From: Capnocytophaga sputigena
Lineage (GTDB): Bacteria > Bacteroidota > Bacteroidia > Flavobacteriales > Flavobacteriaceae
Length of the DNA stretch: 64,000 bases
NCBI RefSeq assembly: GCF_900446695.1
Contig: NZ_UAVP01000003.1
Coordinates: 186,001-250,000, forward strand
Reading direction: 5' to 3'
Part shown: positions 43,744 to 52,146 of the stretch, one piece after another
Layout of the letters: the number at the start of each line of letters is the position of its first letter
Position numbering within the stretch: position 1 is the stretch's first letter
Notes under the pieces: generated by a model
Told to the model about the DNA's origin: nothing
The model's database searches: none
What the model saw: only the letters and a program-made list of their open reading frames with translations
Program-made: the position numbers and the translations under genes

Positions 43744-45024
43744 ATGAGATTTATAGCATTACTTTTACTCTTCCCCATCATAGGTATCGCACAAGAAACG
43801 ATTACCTTGGAGGATTGTTATCGCTTAGCGCGAGAGAATTACCCTACCGTCAAAAAGCTCGATTTGGTAGCCAAAACCGAAGGCTATACCCTTGCCAATG
43901 CCAATCGTGCTTACCTCCCGCAGGTCTCTATCTTGGGGCAAGCCACTTACCAGTCTGAAGTAACCGACCTCTCCAAGTCTGTAGCGGGGGTACTTCCATT
44001 ACCGCCCAATGTTTCTTTGCCTACCATCGACAAGGAGCAATACAAGGTGGTAGGCGAGGTAAGCCAACTGCTCTATGGGGGTGGTGCAATTCACAGTCAG
44101 AAGGCAGTCGCCAAAGCCCAGAATGCCGTACAAGCGCAAGCGGTCGAAACGCAGTTATACACCCTAAAACAGCGTGTGAGCAACCTATATTTTGGGGTGC
44201 TCCTCATCAATGCCCAGTTATCGCAAAACCGCCTCAATATCGAAACGCTCGAGTCGCAACTCAAAAAGGCGGAAGTAGCCCTGCAGAACGGAACTACCCT
44301 CCCCAGCAATGTCAATGAGCTCAAAGCCGAAATCCTCCGCGTAGCAATGCAGACCACCGAGTACGAAGCCGCCCAAGCTACCTACTTGCAAATGCTGTCT
44401 ACCTTTATAGACAAAGAGCTCACCAGCGCTTCCCAGCTCACACAGCCTGCGCCTCAGTACCAGTCTCAAACCCTATCCACCGAAGTTTTTCGCCCTGAAC
44501 TCAAGGGATTTCAGCTACAGGAATCGTTGCTCAAAGCCCAAGAAAAACAGCTCAACAGCGAATATATGCCTAAGCTCAGTGCGTTTTTCCAAGGCGGTTA
44601 CGGGCGTCCCACGCTCAATATACTCAACAATCAAGCGGATTTCTACTACATCACAGGGCTTCGTTTGCAGTGGAATTTAAGTCCACTATACAACCTGTCG
44701 AGTAAGAGACACATCTTGCGCCTGAATCGCGAAAGTATCGCAACCGACCGTCAAGCCTTCTTGCTCAACACAAAACTCGAACTTACCCAGCAGTCCGAGC
44801 AACTCAAAAAGCTACAAAAGCTAATAGAACAAGACGAAACATCGGTAACCCTGCGCCATTCCGTCGCCAAAGCAGCCGAAGTACAGTTAGACAACGGGGT
44901 CATCACTACCCACGAATACCTGCAGAAAGTCAATGCTTGGCATCTTGCACAACAAACGCTATCGCTTCACAAAATACAACTCTTGCAAGCTCAAGAGCAA
45001 CAACAATTAATCATAGGAAAATGA
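43744..45024 (+). CDS. TolC-family outer-membrane efflux protein
   Basis: A 426-residue outer-membrane channel with a signal peptide (1-16, ending GIAQ) and two outer-membrane-efflux repeats of long helices (about 40-200 and 260-420). LEDCYRLARENYPTVKKLD near the N-terminus is typical. TolC proteins form trimeric ducts for tripartite pumps. Codon use is visibly richer in G and C than in the housekeeping genes around it. Its stop overlaps the next gene's start (ATGA), indicating one operon with the adaptor. Confidence 0.92.
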   Translation: MRFIALLLLFPIIGIAQETITLEDCYRLARENYPTVKKLDLVAKTEGYTLANANRAYLPQVSILGQATYQSEVTDLSKSVAGVLPLPPNVSLPTIDKEQYKVVGEVSQLLYGGGAIHSQKAVAKAQNAVQAQAVETQLYTLKQRVSNLYFGVLLINAQLSQNRLNIETLESQLKKAEVALQNGTTLPSNVNELKAEILRVAMQTTEYEAAQATYLQMLSTFIDKELTSASQLTQPAPQYQSQTLSTEVFRPELKGFQLQESLLKAQEKQLNSEYMPKLSAFFQGGYGRPTLNILNNQADFYYITGLRLQWNLSPLYNLSSKRHILRLNRESIATDRQAFLLNTKLELTQQSEQLKKLQKLIEQDETSVTLRHSVAKAAEVQLDNGVITTHEYLQKVNAWHLAQQTLSLHKIQLLQAQEQQQLIIGK

Positions 45025-45950
45025 AAAAGATAACACTCATCACCGCCCTTGCAGCTCTTATCGCCTGCAACAACAAACCTCAGTTCGATGCTTCTGGCAA
45101 CTTCACTGCCGACGAAGTCATTGTTTCCGCCCAGCAAACAGGGCAACTCATCGCCTACGAGGTAGAAGAAGGCAAGACCCTCACCGAAGGACAGAAGGTA
45201 GGGCAAATAAACGTCGAAGTCCTCAAGATCCAAAAAGAGCAGGTCGAGGCTACCATTTCTTCCCTCAAAGAGAAGACCCTAAACCCTGCCGACCAAGTAG
45301 CGCTCATCCGTAGCCAATACGAAGTACAGAAAGCACAACTCGAACAGCAGGAGCGCGAGCTTACCCGTGTGCGACAACTCGTAGCGGGAGGCGCTGCTAC
45401 CCAAAAGCAATTGGACGACCTCATCGCTTTAGTCGACCAGCTCCGCAAGCAACTTGCCGTTACTCAGAACCAACTCAAGGTCAGTCTCACCAACATCAAC
45501 ACCCAGAACCGCAATGTGCTCAGCCAAGAAGCTCCCTTGCAAAAGAATGCTCAGGCTGTTCAAGAGCAAATCAACCAAGGGGAAATTATCAACCCCATAG
45601 TGGGAACAGTACTCGTCAATTACGCTCTCAAAGGGGAAATGCAGACTTTTGGGAAGCCTCTGTACAAAATCGCTAATACCGATGTCCTAACCCTAAAAGC
45701 CTACATCACTGGCGACCAGCTGACCCAAATCAAGTTAGGACAGCAAGTTACCGTCCGTACTGATGCCGGCAAAGGCGAATATCGCACCTATCAAGGCGAA
45801 ATCACTCATATATCTAATAAAGCTGAGTTTACCCCTAAAACCATACAAACCAAATCCGAACGTGCCAACCTGGTCTATGCTATCAAGGTCAAAGTAAAAA
45901 ATGATGGTTATTTAAAGATAGGAATGTATGGGGAAGTGGTGTTTAAGTAA
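45021..45950 (+). CDS. HlyD/YbhG-like membrane-fusion lipoprotein
   Basis: A 309-residue adaptor with a lipobox (ALIAC, Cys about 15). It has a biotinyl-lipoyl half (VIVSAQQTGQLIAYEVEEGKTLTEGQKVGQI), a long helical hairpin (about 65-165) and the returning lipoyl half (GEIINPIVGTVLVNYALKGE). A beta-barrel ends KIGMYGEVVFK. It resembles YbhG, the adaptor of the YbhFSR exporter. The longer frame from 44937 lies within tolC and lacks a signal sequence, so the ATG at 45021, overlapping the tolC stop, is used. GC-rich like tolC. The matching ABC genes start only at 47623, after an insert. Confidence 0.92.
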   Translation: MKKITLITALAALIACNNKPQFDASGNFTADEVIVSAQQTGQLIAYEVEEGKTLTEGQKVGQINVEVLKIQKEQVEATISSLKEKTLNPADQVALIRSQYEVQKAQLEQQERELTRVRQLVAGGAATQKQLDDLIALVDQLRKQLAVTQNQLKVSLTNINTQNRNVLSQEAPLQKNAQAVQEQINQGEIINPIVGTVLVNYALKGEMQTFGKPLYKIANTDVLTLKAYITGDQLTQIKLGQQVTVRTDAGKGEYRTYQGEITHISNKAEFTPKTIQTKSERANLVYAIKVKVKNDGYLKIGMYGEVVFK

Positions 45951-46000
45951 AAAATAAAAAGTGAAGCCACTGAATACGATGAAATAAGCAAACAAATTCA

Positions 46001-46008
46001 TATATTTG
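46001..46008 (+). promoter_or_regulatory. -7 box before the broken DUF1016 gene
   Basis: TATATTTG matches TAnnTTTG and lies 38 bases before the ATG at 46047. It is a relic promoter that may still drive downstream genes. Confidence 0.4.
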
Positions 46009-46046
46009 CATTTTATTAGAGTATCACTTTTTTAATATATGTTGTT

Positions 46047-46369
46047 ATGAATAGTTTAGTGTCATACGATAATGCTGTTAAGACAATAAAGACCGCTATC
46101 TTACAAGGGCAGTATGAAGCCGCAAAGGATGTAAACCGAGTACAACTTGTTTTGTATTTTGCTATTGGCAAATACCTATCACAGCACACCCGTAATCGCA
46201 GTTGGAGGGAAGGCGCCTTAGTGGTTATCAGTGATATGTACGGGAACGCTACTATATCAAGCTTATGGGAGTAGCTACCTATAAGACTTTGGACGATATG
46301 CCTGAAAAATTGCGCAAGGCTTTGCCTGATGTAAATAAAATGATAGAAATTTTAAAAAAGAAAGAATAA
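46047..46369 (+). pseudogene. DUF1016 (YhcG-type PD-(D/E)XK nuclease) remnant
   Basis: Two pieces of one gene remain in different frames. The first (46047-46274) encodes an N-terminal DUF1016 segment (NRVQLVLYFAIGKYLSQHT, then SWREGALVVISD). The second (frame of 46265-46369) encodes the family C-terminus, MGVATYKTLDDMPEKLRKAL with LPDVNKM. The roughly 200 residues containing the nuclease core are deleted and the junction is frameshifted. Intact DUF1016 proteins (about 330-350 residues) are often linked to restriction or mobile loci, so this is a relic of foreign DNA inside the exporter operon. Confidence 0.75.
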
Positions 46370-46422
46370 TTGTTTAAGGATTTCTACCCCTAAACAGCCT
46401 TTCTTATCTAAAAAACACACTA

Positions 46423-46743
46423 ATGAAAAAACGTCTTTTATACCTAAGTATCACGTTTTTATCCGCAGCCATACTCGCACTTATTATAGTAGCAACGCGC
46501 TCACTATGCAACAGTTACTACCATTCACCCCTTGCGACAATCCTATTCAAAGCCGTTTTTATCATAACTTATATCATATTCCCACTATTTTTCATCTATT
46601 TAATAATAGCCGAAACCAACCTTAATTTTATGTACCAACACAGCCTTAGAAAGAGGCAACACAAGCGCACAAGCAGTTTCACCCTATCGCTCATCACCTT
46701 AGCACTCGTGCTCCTGAGCCTTCTCGCCCGCCTCTTCCTCTGA
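46423..46743 (+). CDS. Small hypothetical membrane protein
   Basis: A 106-residue protein with three hydrophobic segments (about 5-25, 40-66 and 86-105) and a strongly basic loop (LRKRQHKR). No family was recognised. It lies in the insert between the membrane-fusion gene and the ABC genes, following the broken DUF1016 gene. No specific function can be inferred. Confidence 0.55.
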   Translation: MKKRLLYLSITFLSAAILALIIVATRSLCNSYYHSPLATILFKAVFIITYIIFPLFFIYLIIAETNLNFMYQHSLRKRQHKRTSSFTLSLITLALVLLSLLARLFL

Positions 46744-46788
46744 GATTAATAACATATAAATTAAATTAGTAACAATTATAAAAAAAAT

Positions 46789-47190
46789 ATGATACGTAAT
46801 TATTTCTACCTTGTAGTAGGAGTACTTTGCTTACTCTCTGCCGTTACTCACGAGATGAACGGCTTCACAACCCTTTTCCCTGCCTTGTCAAACACCAACA
46901 TCGATGCCGAAAGCAAGGTAACATTCAATTATCTTTGGCATATCATAGCCACCGAAAACGTGGTAATGGGTATTGCTTTAGTGCTTATAGCGCTGCGCAA
47001 AAACGACAACGCAGGCAAATATATTGCTCAGTTTGTAATGGCTTTATTAGCAGTACGTTGGGCAAGTATTGCATTTAGTACCCTAACAAGTGATGAAGGT
47101 AACCTTACCAAAATACTTCCTGAAAGTGTTATAATGTGGCTACTTATATTCCTATTGTGGTTAGGAGCAAGAAAAAAAGAGGAAAAATAA
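46789..47190 (+). CDS. Hypothetical four-helix membrane protein
   Basis: A 133-residue protein with about four membrane helices (5-20, 47-66, 77-98, 110-127), short loops and a C-terminal RKKEEK basic tail. It looks like many small integral-membrane proteins of unknown function in Bacteroidota. Composition is AT-rich compared with the flanking exporter genes. It is convergent with the SMR transporter gene, 8 bases away. Confidence 0.65.
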   Translation: MIRNYFYLVVGVLCLLSAVTHEMNGFTTLFPALSNTNIDAESKVTFNYLWHIIATENVVMGIALVLIALRKNDNAGKYIAQFVMALLAVRWASIAFSTLTSDEGNLTKILPESVIMWLLIFLLWLGARKKEEK

Positions 47191-47198
47191 AAAGAAAA

Positions 47199-47528
47199 TC
47201 AGTGTCCGCTCGCTTTTGAAAAAAGGTTAATTACCACCACCCCAGCGATGATAAGCAGGGAACCCAATACAAAAGGCAGATCTATTTTGTTCTTAAAAAC
47301 AAGAATACTCACGATAGCTGTCAGTACAATCCCCACCCCCGACCAGATAGCATAGGCTACCCCCAACGGAATATTCTTGAGGGCTAAGGATAAAAAATAA
47401 AAACAAACTCCAAATGAAAGTAGAGAGCCAACGGTAGGTAACCATTTAGAAAACCCCTCCGATTTTCCCAAAAGAGAAGTGCCCAGTACTTCCAAAACAA
47501 TAGCTAAGGCTAAATACAGATAGTACAT
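47199..47528 (-). CDS. SMR-family multidrug transporter (EmrE/QacE type)
   Basis: Small multidrug resistance proteins are four-helix dimers that exchange protons for cationic drugs. The 109-residue protein has the essential Glu13 in LAIVLEVLGTSLL, PLGVAYAIWSGVGIVLTAI in helix 3 and the IIAGVVVINL segment in helix 4. A guanidinium-exporter (SugE/Gdx) role is an alternative. It is on the opposite strand to the exporter operon that flanks it and has its own consensus promoter, so it is likely independent and part of the insert. Confidence 0.92.
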   Translation of the reverse strand: MYYLYLALAIVLEVLGTSLLGKSEGFSKWLPTVGSLLSFGVCFYFLSLALKNIPLGVAYAIWSGVGIVLTAIVSILVFKNKIDLPFVLGSLLIIAGVVVINLFSKASGH

Positions 47529-47555
47529 ATAAGTATATTATTTATTAATTTGTGG

Positions 47556-47585
47556 CAAAAATACAACTTTTTTAACAATAAAAAA
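47556..47585 (-). promoter_or_regulatory. SMR transporter promoter
   Basis: The minus strand has TTG (47585-47583), 19 bases, then TATTTTTG (47563-47556), 28 bases before the ATG. Confidence 0.55.
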
Positions 47586-47622
47586 AAAAAACAGCCTGCG
47601 TGGCTCACACCTAATTAATAAA

Positions 47623-48528
47623 ATGACAAGCATAAGTATACATAACCTCACCAAGTCCTATGGCACAGTCCAAGCCGTGCAACACCTTTCCTTAGAAGTT
47701 AAAAAGGGCGAACTTTTCGGGCTCATCGGTCCCGATGGGGCAGGCAAAACCACCGTCTTTCGTATGCTCACCACCCTCCTTTTGCCTGATGAGGGTACAG
47801 CAAGCATCGAGGGCTGGGATATTGTAAAAGATTATAAGGAGATCCGCAAGCACGTGGGCTATATGCCTGGGCGATTCTCTCTGTACCAAGATCTCACTGT
47901 CGAAGAGAACCTCTCCTTCTTCGCTACTATTTTTGGCACGACCATCGTCGAGAATTACGACCTTATCAAGGATATTTACGAGCAGATAAAGCCGTTCAGC
48001 AACCGTCGTGCGGGCAAGCTCTCAGGGGGTATGAAGCAGAAGTTAGCCCTTTGTTGCGCTCTCATTCACAAGCCCAAAGTTCTTTTGTTAGACGAGCCCA
48101 CCACAGGGGTAGATGTGGTTTCGCGCAAAGAGTTCTGGGAGATGCTGAAGAAACTGAAGGAGCAAGGCATCAACATACTGGTTTCCACCCCTTATATGGA
48201 CGAAGCCAGCTTGTGCGACCGCATAGCCTTAATACAATCAGGCAAGGTGCTTTCCACCAGCACCCCCGAGCAAATCATAGCCCAGTACCCCACCGCTCTC
48301 TATGCTATCAAGGCTCCCGACCTATACGCACTGCTCCAGCACCTGCGCGAAGACCCCCACATTGATAGCTGTTACCCCTTTGGCGAGTACCTACACCTTA
48401 CTCTCAAAGAAAACACCAACATTCCCATATTCGAGCAACAGCTGAAAACCACCTTCCCCCACCTCGAATGGGAAGCCATTACCCCCACCATCGAGGATAG
48501 TTTTATCCGCCTAATGGAAGAAAATTAA
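47623..48528 (+). CDS. ABC exporter ATPase (YbhF N-half-like)
   Basis: A 301-residue ATP-binding protein with Walker A GPDGAGKTT (about 37-45), Q-loop, signature LSGGMKQKLALC (about 136-147) and Walker B VLLLDEPTTGVD (about 156-167). A long C-terminal extension follows. With the next gene it corresponds to the two halves of enterobacterial YbhF, here as separate proteins. The partner permeases follow. Strongly GC-biased relative to housekeeping genes in this window. It may once have continued directly from the membrane-fusion gene at 45950. Confidence 0.93.
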   Translation: MTSISIHNLTKSYGTVQAVQHLSLEVKKGELFGLIGPDGAGKTTVFRMLTTLLLPDEGTASIEGWDIVKDYKEIRKHVGYMPGRFSLYQDLTVEENLSFFATIFGTTIVENYDLIKDIYEQIKPFSNRRAGKLSGGMKQKLALCCALIHKPKVLLLDEPTTGVDVVSRKEFWEMLKKLKEQGINILVSTPYMDEASLCDRIALIQSGKVLSTSTPEQIIAQYPTALYAIKAPDLYALLQHLREDPHIDSCYPFGEYLHLTLKENTNIPIFEQQLKTTFPHLEWEAITPTIEDSFIRLMEEN

Positions 48529-48590
48529 AGCATAATAATTCAATAAATAAACACCCCTAAGAAGCAATGCAAATCGCTTTTGCGGTATGC

Positions 48591-48626
48591 GCTCCCCTCT
48601 CCTTGGGAGAGGGGCAGGGGGAGAGG
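48591..48626 (+). repeat. GC-rich REP-like palindrome before the second ATPase gene
   Basis: CCCCTCTCC (48594-48602) and GGAGAGGGG (48606-48614) form a perfect 9-base stem with a 3-base loop, followed by a G-rich CAGGGGGAGAGG tail. This sequence type is common as a dispersed element in many bacterial genomes. It lies between two ABC genes. Confidence 0.65.
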
Positions 48627-48632
48627 AACACT

Positions 48633-49367
48633 ATGAACGCAATCCACTGTCATAACCTAACAAAGCAATTCGGCGATTTCAAAGCCGTCAACAGCATATC
48701 CTTATCCGTCAAGAAAGGCGAAATCTTCGGCTTCCTTGGCGCTAACGGAGCGGGCAAAACCACCGCTATACGCATCTTCTGCGGGCTTTCCTACCCCACC
48801 TCGGGCGAGGCTACCGTAGCAGGCTTCGATGTCTATCGAGAGCAAGAGCAGATAAAAAAGCACATCGGCTATATGAGTCAGAAGTTTTCGCTCTACGACA
48901 ACCTCACCGTGCAGGAAAACATCACTTTCTACGGAGGTGTCTATGGCTTGAGTCGCAAGGAAATCAAAACCCGCAGTACCCAGCTTATCACCAAGCTCGG
49001 CTTGGAGGCTGAAGCCAACAAACTCGTAGGGTCGCTACCTCTGGGCTGGAAGCAGAAGCTCGCCTTCTCAGTGGCTATCTTCCACCGTCCCGAAATCGTG
49101 TTCCTCGACGAGCCCACCGGTGGCGTAGACCCGATAACGCGCCGTCAGTTCTGGGATATGATATACGAAGCCTCCGCACAGGGCATCACCGTATTCGTTA
49201 CCACTCACTATATGGACGAAGCCGAATACTGCCACCGCATCAGCATAATGGTAGACGGCAAAGTGGAAGCAATGGATACGCCCACCCACCTTAAATCACA
49301 GTTTAACACTCATTCAATGGACGAGGTGTTCTACCAACTCGCCCGTAAAGCAAAACGTAATGAATAA
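48633..49367 (+). CDS. ABC exporter ATPase (YbhF C-half-like)
   Basis: A 244-residue ATPase with Walker A GANGAGKTT (about 38-46), a degenerate signature LPLGWKQKLAFSVA (about 135-148, where LSGGQ is expected) and Walker B IVFLDEPTGGVD (about 156-167). The LPLGWKQ form is characteristic of the second half of YbhF. The longer frame starting at 48567 would translate the upstream REP-like repeat, so the ATG at 48633 just after it is preferred. Fourth gene of the exporter set. Confidence 0.93.
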   Translation: MNAIHCHNLTKQFGDFKAVNSISLSVKKGEIFGFLGANGAGKTTAIRIFCGLSYPTSGEATVAGFDVYREQEQIKKHIGYMSQKFSLYDNLTVQENITFYGGVYGLSRKEIKTRSTQLITKLGLEAEANKLVGSLPLGWKQKLAFSVAIFHRPEIVFLDEPTGGVDPITRRQFWDMIYEASAQGITVFVTTHYMDEAEYCHRISIMVDGKVEAMDTPTHLKSQFNTHSMDEVFYQLARKAKRNE

Positions 49368-49395
49368 CCCCGTAGGGGCGAATGGCAATTCGCCC
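49368..49395 (+). repeat. GC-rich REP-like palindrome before the first permease gene
   Basis: GGGCGAAT (49376-49383) and ATTCGCCC (49388-49395) form an 8-base stem around a GGCA loop, preceded by CCCCGTAG. It starts directly after the ATPase stop codon. It resembles a widespread dispersed bacterial repeat with a GGGGCGAA core. Confidence 0.65.
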
Positions 49396-49405
49396 ATCAT
49401 TAGAT

Positions 49406-50512
49406 ATGAAACAGTTAATAGCCTTTATACGCAAGGAATTCTATCACGTATTCCGCGATCGTCGCACGCTACTGATACTCTTCGGTATCCCCATAGCGCA
49501 GATTATCCTTTTCGGTCAAGCCCTCAGCAGCGAGGTCAAGAATATTGGTATCGCTGTATTAGATGAGGCTAACAATACTTATAGCCAAGAAATCACACAC
49601 CGATTGCAGGCAAGTCCGTATTTTAAGCTAAAGGAGCCTCTGTACCATTACAATCAAGTAGAAGACCAATTCAAGCGTGGCTCCATAAAAGCAGCGCTTA
49701 TCTTCCCTCCCGATTTCGGTAAAGACCTCTACACCTCCAGTGGCACCTCGCTACAACTCATCACCGATGGGAGCGACCCCAATACGGCTAAAACGGTGCA
49801 AAACTACTTCTCAACTATGGTAGCGAGCTATCAGCAAGAGCTGAACCCTACTATGCAACTACCCTACCAGATAACCGTTGAAAACCGAATGCTGTACAAC
49901 GAGGAGCAAAATGGCTCTATGAACTTCGTCCCTGGGGTGATTGCGCTCGTCTTTATGATAGTGAGCACTGCCCTCACCTCGGTAGCGGTCGTGCGTGAAA
50001 AAGAGTTAGGTACTATGGAAATCCTCTTGGTATCGCCTTTCAAACCTATAATGATACTCATTGCCAAAGCCGTGCCTTATCTTATTCTCTCGCTCATCAA
50101 CTTCACCGTGATACTCCTGCTATCGGTCTATATGCTCGATGTCCCGATACGTGGCAATTTACTACTGCTTTACGCCGAGAGCACTTTGTTTATCATCATC
50201 TGTTTGTCGTTGGGACTACTCATTTCCACAAGCACTTCATCACAACAAACCGCTATGCTCATCGCTATGATGGGGATGATGTTACCTACGGCTTTCTTTA
50301 CCGGCTTTATGTTCCCCATAGAGAATATGCCCCTTATCTTTCAGGGAATATCCAAAGTCTTCCCCTCAAGTTACTACTACGCTATCGTAAAGAAAGTAAT
50401 GCTCAAAGGATTGGATTTCACTTACGTATGGAAAGAAACGCTGATATTAATAGCAATGGCGGTAATTTTCTTAAGCCTTGCAATGAAGAAGTTTAAGATT
50501 AGATTACAATAA
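49406..50512 (+). CDS. ABC-2 type permease (YbhS-like)
   Basis: A 368-residue permease with an N-terminal helix (about 22-42), a large extracytoplasmic domain (about 45-170) and a five-helix C-terminal bundle. The bundle begins MNFVPGVIALVFMIVSTALTSVAVVREKELGTMEILLVSP, the family hallmark. The frame is open to an ATG at 49382 inside the REP-like repeat, but the Met at 49406 matches the usual MKQLIAFIRKEFYH start. Together with the next gene it forms the membrane channel of the exporter. Confidence 0.92.
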   Translation: MKQLIAFIRKEFYHVFRDRRTLLILFGIPIAQIILFGQALSSEVKNIGIAVLDEANNTYSQEITHRLQASPYFKLKEPLYHYNQVEDQFKRGSIKAALIFPPDFGKDLYTSSGTSLQLITDGSDPNTAKTVQNYFSTMVASYQQELNPTMQLPYQITVENRMLYNEEQNGSMNFVPGVIALVFMIVSTALTSVAVVREKELGTMEILLVSPFKPIMILIAKAVPYLILSLINFTVILLLSVYMLDVPIRGNLLLLYAESTLFIIICLSLGLLISTSTSSQQTAMLIAMMGMMLPTAFFTGFMFPIENMPLIFQGISKVFPSSYYYAIVKKVMLKGLDFTYVWKETLILIAMAVIFLSLAMKKFKIRLQ

Positions 50513-50520
50513 AGAAGAAA

Positions 50521-51639
50521 ATGAAAGTATTAAGCTTTATACTACAAAAAGAATTTAAGCAGATATTTCGAGATAAGACGATCTTGGCAATGATGCTTGT
50601 GGCACCTATGATGCAACTGATTATACTGCCTTTGGTTGCCAATTTCGACGTGAAGAACATCAACCTTGTGTATATCGACCACGACCAGAGTACCTATTCT
50701 CACCAGCTCATACAGAAGATTACTGCGTCAGGGTACTTTAAGCTCGTAGATGCTCCTTTCTCTTATAAGGAAGGTATCGCCCTGATAGAAGACGGCAAAG
50801 CTGATGTAGTTTTGGAAGTCCCCGAAGGTTTTGAGCGCAACCTCGTACGCGAAGGAAAACAACCTCTCGGTGTCTCTATCGATGCCATTAACGGGAGTAA
50901 GTCGTCGTTAGGAGGGGCTTATTTGCTTTCGGTGATACGCGACTTCAACACTCAGCTCGATGTAAATGTAAAAACACCTCAGCGCATAGGTAATGTAGCC
51001 AAACTCAACGTGGAGAGTACCCATTGGTACAACCCCTATATGCAATACACGCGCTATATTGTTCCAGGCATTTTAGCTATATTACTCACCATTATCGGGG
51101 GCTTTCTTTCAGCTCTCAATGTAGTTAAAGAAAAGGAAATAGGTACTATCGAACAGATTAATGTAACACCTATCAAGAAGTGGCAGTTTATCTTGGGCAA
51201 GCTCACTCCTTTTTTGGTAGTAGGGTTGATCCTCTTTACCTTGGGGCTTGTGGTGATGTATGTAGTCTATAGTATCTTCCCCGCAGGGAATCTACTCACC
51301 TTATACGCCTTTGCGATAATGTACCTCATCGCAATTCTCGGCTTCGGACTTCTGGTCTCCACTTATGCTAATTCGCAGTTGCAAGCTATGTTTATCGCCT
51401 ATTTCTTTATAATGATATTCCTACTGATGAGCGGTTTCCTCACCAGCGTAGATAGTATGCCTGCGTGGAGTAGGCAGGTGAGTAATGCCATTCCGGTAAC
51501 CCATTTTGTCAATGCAATGCGCCTTATTGTGCTCAAAGGCAGTAGTTTTGCACAACTCAGTACTGAGTTCTTATATTTAGTAGGCTTTGCAATACTGCTG
51601 AACAGCTGGGCAATTTGGAACTATAAGAAAACGAGTTAA
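50521..51639 (+). CDS. ABC-2 type permease (YbhR-like)
   Basis: A 372-residue permease, paralogous in layout to the previous one: N-terminal helix (about 22-42), extracytoplasmic domain, then a bundle starting YIVPGILAILLTIIGGFLSALNVVKEKEIGTIEQINVTP. It starts 8 bases after the preceding gene and closes the exporter operon. Its stop codon is embedded in an AT-rich dispersed repeat that also supplies the end of the convergent gene. Confidence 0.92.
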   Translation: MKVLSFILQKEFKQIFRDKTILAMMLVAPMMQLIILPLVANFDVKNINLVYIDHDQSTYSHQLIQKITASGYFKLVDAPFSYKEGIALIEDGKADVVLEVPEGFERNLVREGKQPLGVSIDAINGSKSSLGGAYLLSVIRDFNTQLDVNVKTPQRIGNVAKLNVESTHWYNPYMQYTRYIVPGILAILLTIIGGFLSALNVVKEKEIGTIEQINVTPIKKWQFILGKLTPFLVVGLILFTLGLVVMYVVYSIFPAGNLLTLYAFAIMYLIAILGFGLLVSTYANSQLQAMFIAYFFIMIFLLMSGFLTSVDSMPAWSRQVSNAIPVTHFVNAMRLIVLKGSSFAQLSTEFLYLVGFAILLNSWAIWNYKKTS

Positions 51640-51667
51640 TTACGAATAACGAATTACAAATGACGAG
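51639..51667. repeat. AT-rich dispersed repeat (TACGAATAACGAATTAC type)
   Basis: The stretch contains TACGAATAACGAATTACAAA and TGACGAG units. It covers the permease stop and the last codons and stop of the convergent gene. Similar units occur near 57025, 61826 and 63460. Confidence 0.5.
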
Positions 51668-52127
51668 TATACTTTTCATACTCAAATAGGTAATATTCTT
51701 CATCTGAAAAATACTGATAACACCCTTTAGTTTCGTTGCTATAACCTATATCCCAACCTACAAATTCAGTTTCACATTGCGCTATCTCGTTAAGGAAAAA
51801 TGAAGACACTTCAGTTAAGCACAATCTTATACCAAAATCGTGGAATGGAAGTATAATTACATCCCCTACTGTAGTAATAGATTGTATTTTAGAGAGCATC
51901 CATTCTTTCTTTTTAACTGAAGTTAGTTCTTCATTCAACGACAACCTATCGTTATAAGGGGTATTGTTCTCATATCGTATAGCCTCTCGTACAAAATCAT
52001 AAAAAGATATTAGCGTTTCGGCATTTACCAATCCTAATACTTCACAGTAAGGATTAGCTTTATAAGAAATTATTTGTGCTTTTTGAGCAAGTTCTATTCG
52101 CTTTTGCTCAATACGATCTTGTAACAT
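51654..52127 (-). CDS. Hypothetical protein of the accessory block
   Basis: A 157-residue soluble protein with a helical N-terminus (RIEQKRIELAQKAQ) and a beta-rich C-terminal half containing FVGWDIGY and an acidic-aromatic end (YFSDEEYYLFEYEK). No family was recognised. The final codons (RHL) and the stop come from the AT-rich repeat. It lies downstream of a membrane-protein gene on the same strand and may belong to an immunity-like gene group. Confidence 0.55.
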   Translation of the reverse strand: MLQDRIEQKRIELAQKAQIISYKANPYCEVLGLVNAETLISFYDFVREAIRYENNTPYNDRLSLNEELTSVKKKEWMLSKIQSITTVGDVIILPFHDFGIRLCLTEVSSFFLNEIAQCETEFVGWDIGYSNETKGCYQYFSDEEYYLFEYEKYTRHL

Positions 52128-52146
52128 CTTAATATATCAATTTTAA

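Noticed and set aside
44937-45020. Longer start for the YbhG-like lipoprotein
   Set aside because: It would overlap tolC by 88 bases and place the lipoprotein signal in the interior.
48567-48632. Longer start for the second ABC ATPase
   Set aside because: The extra residues would be translated from the REP-like repeat.
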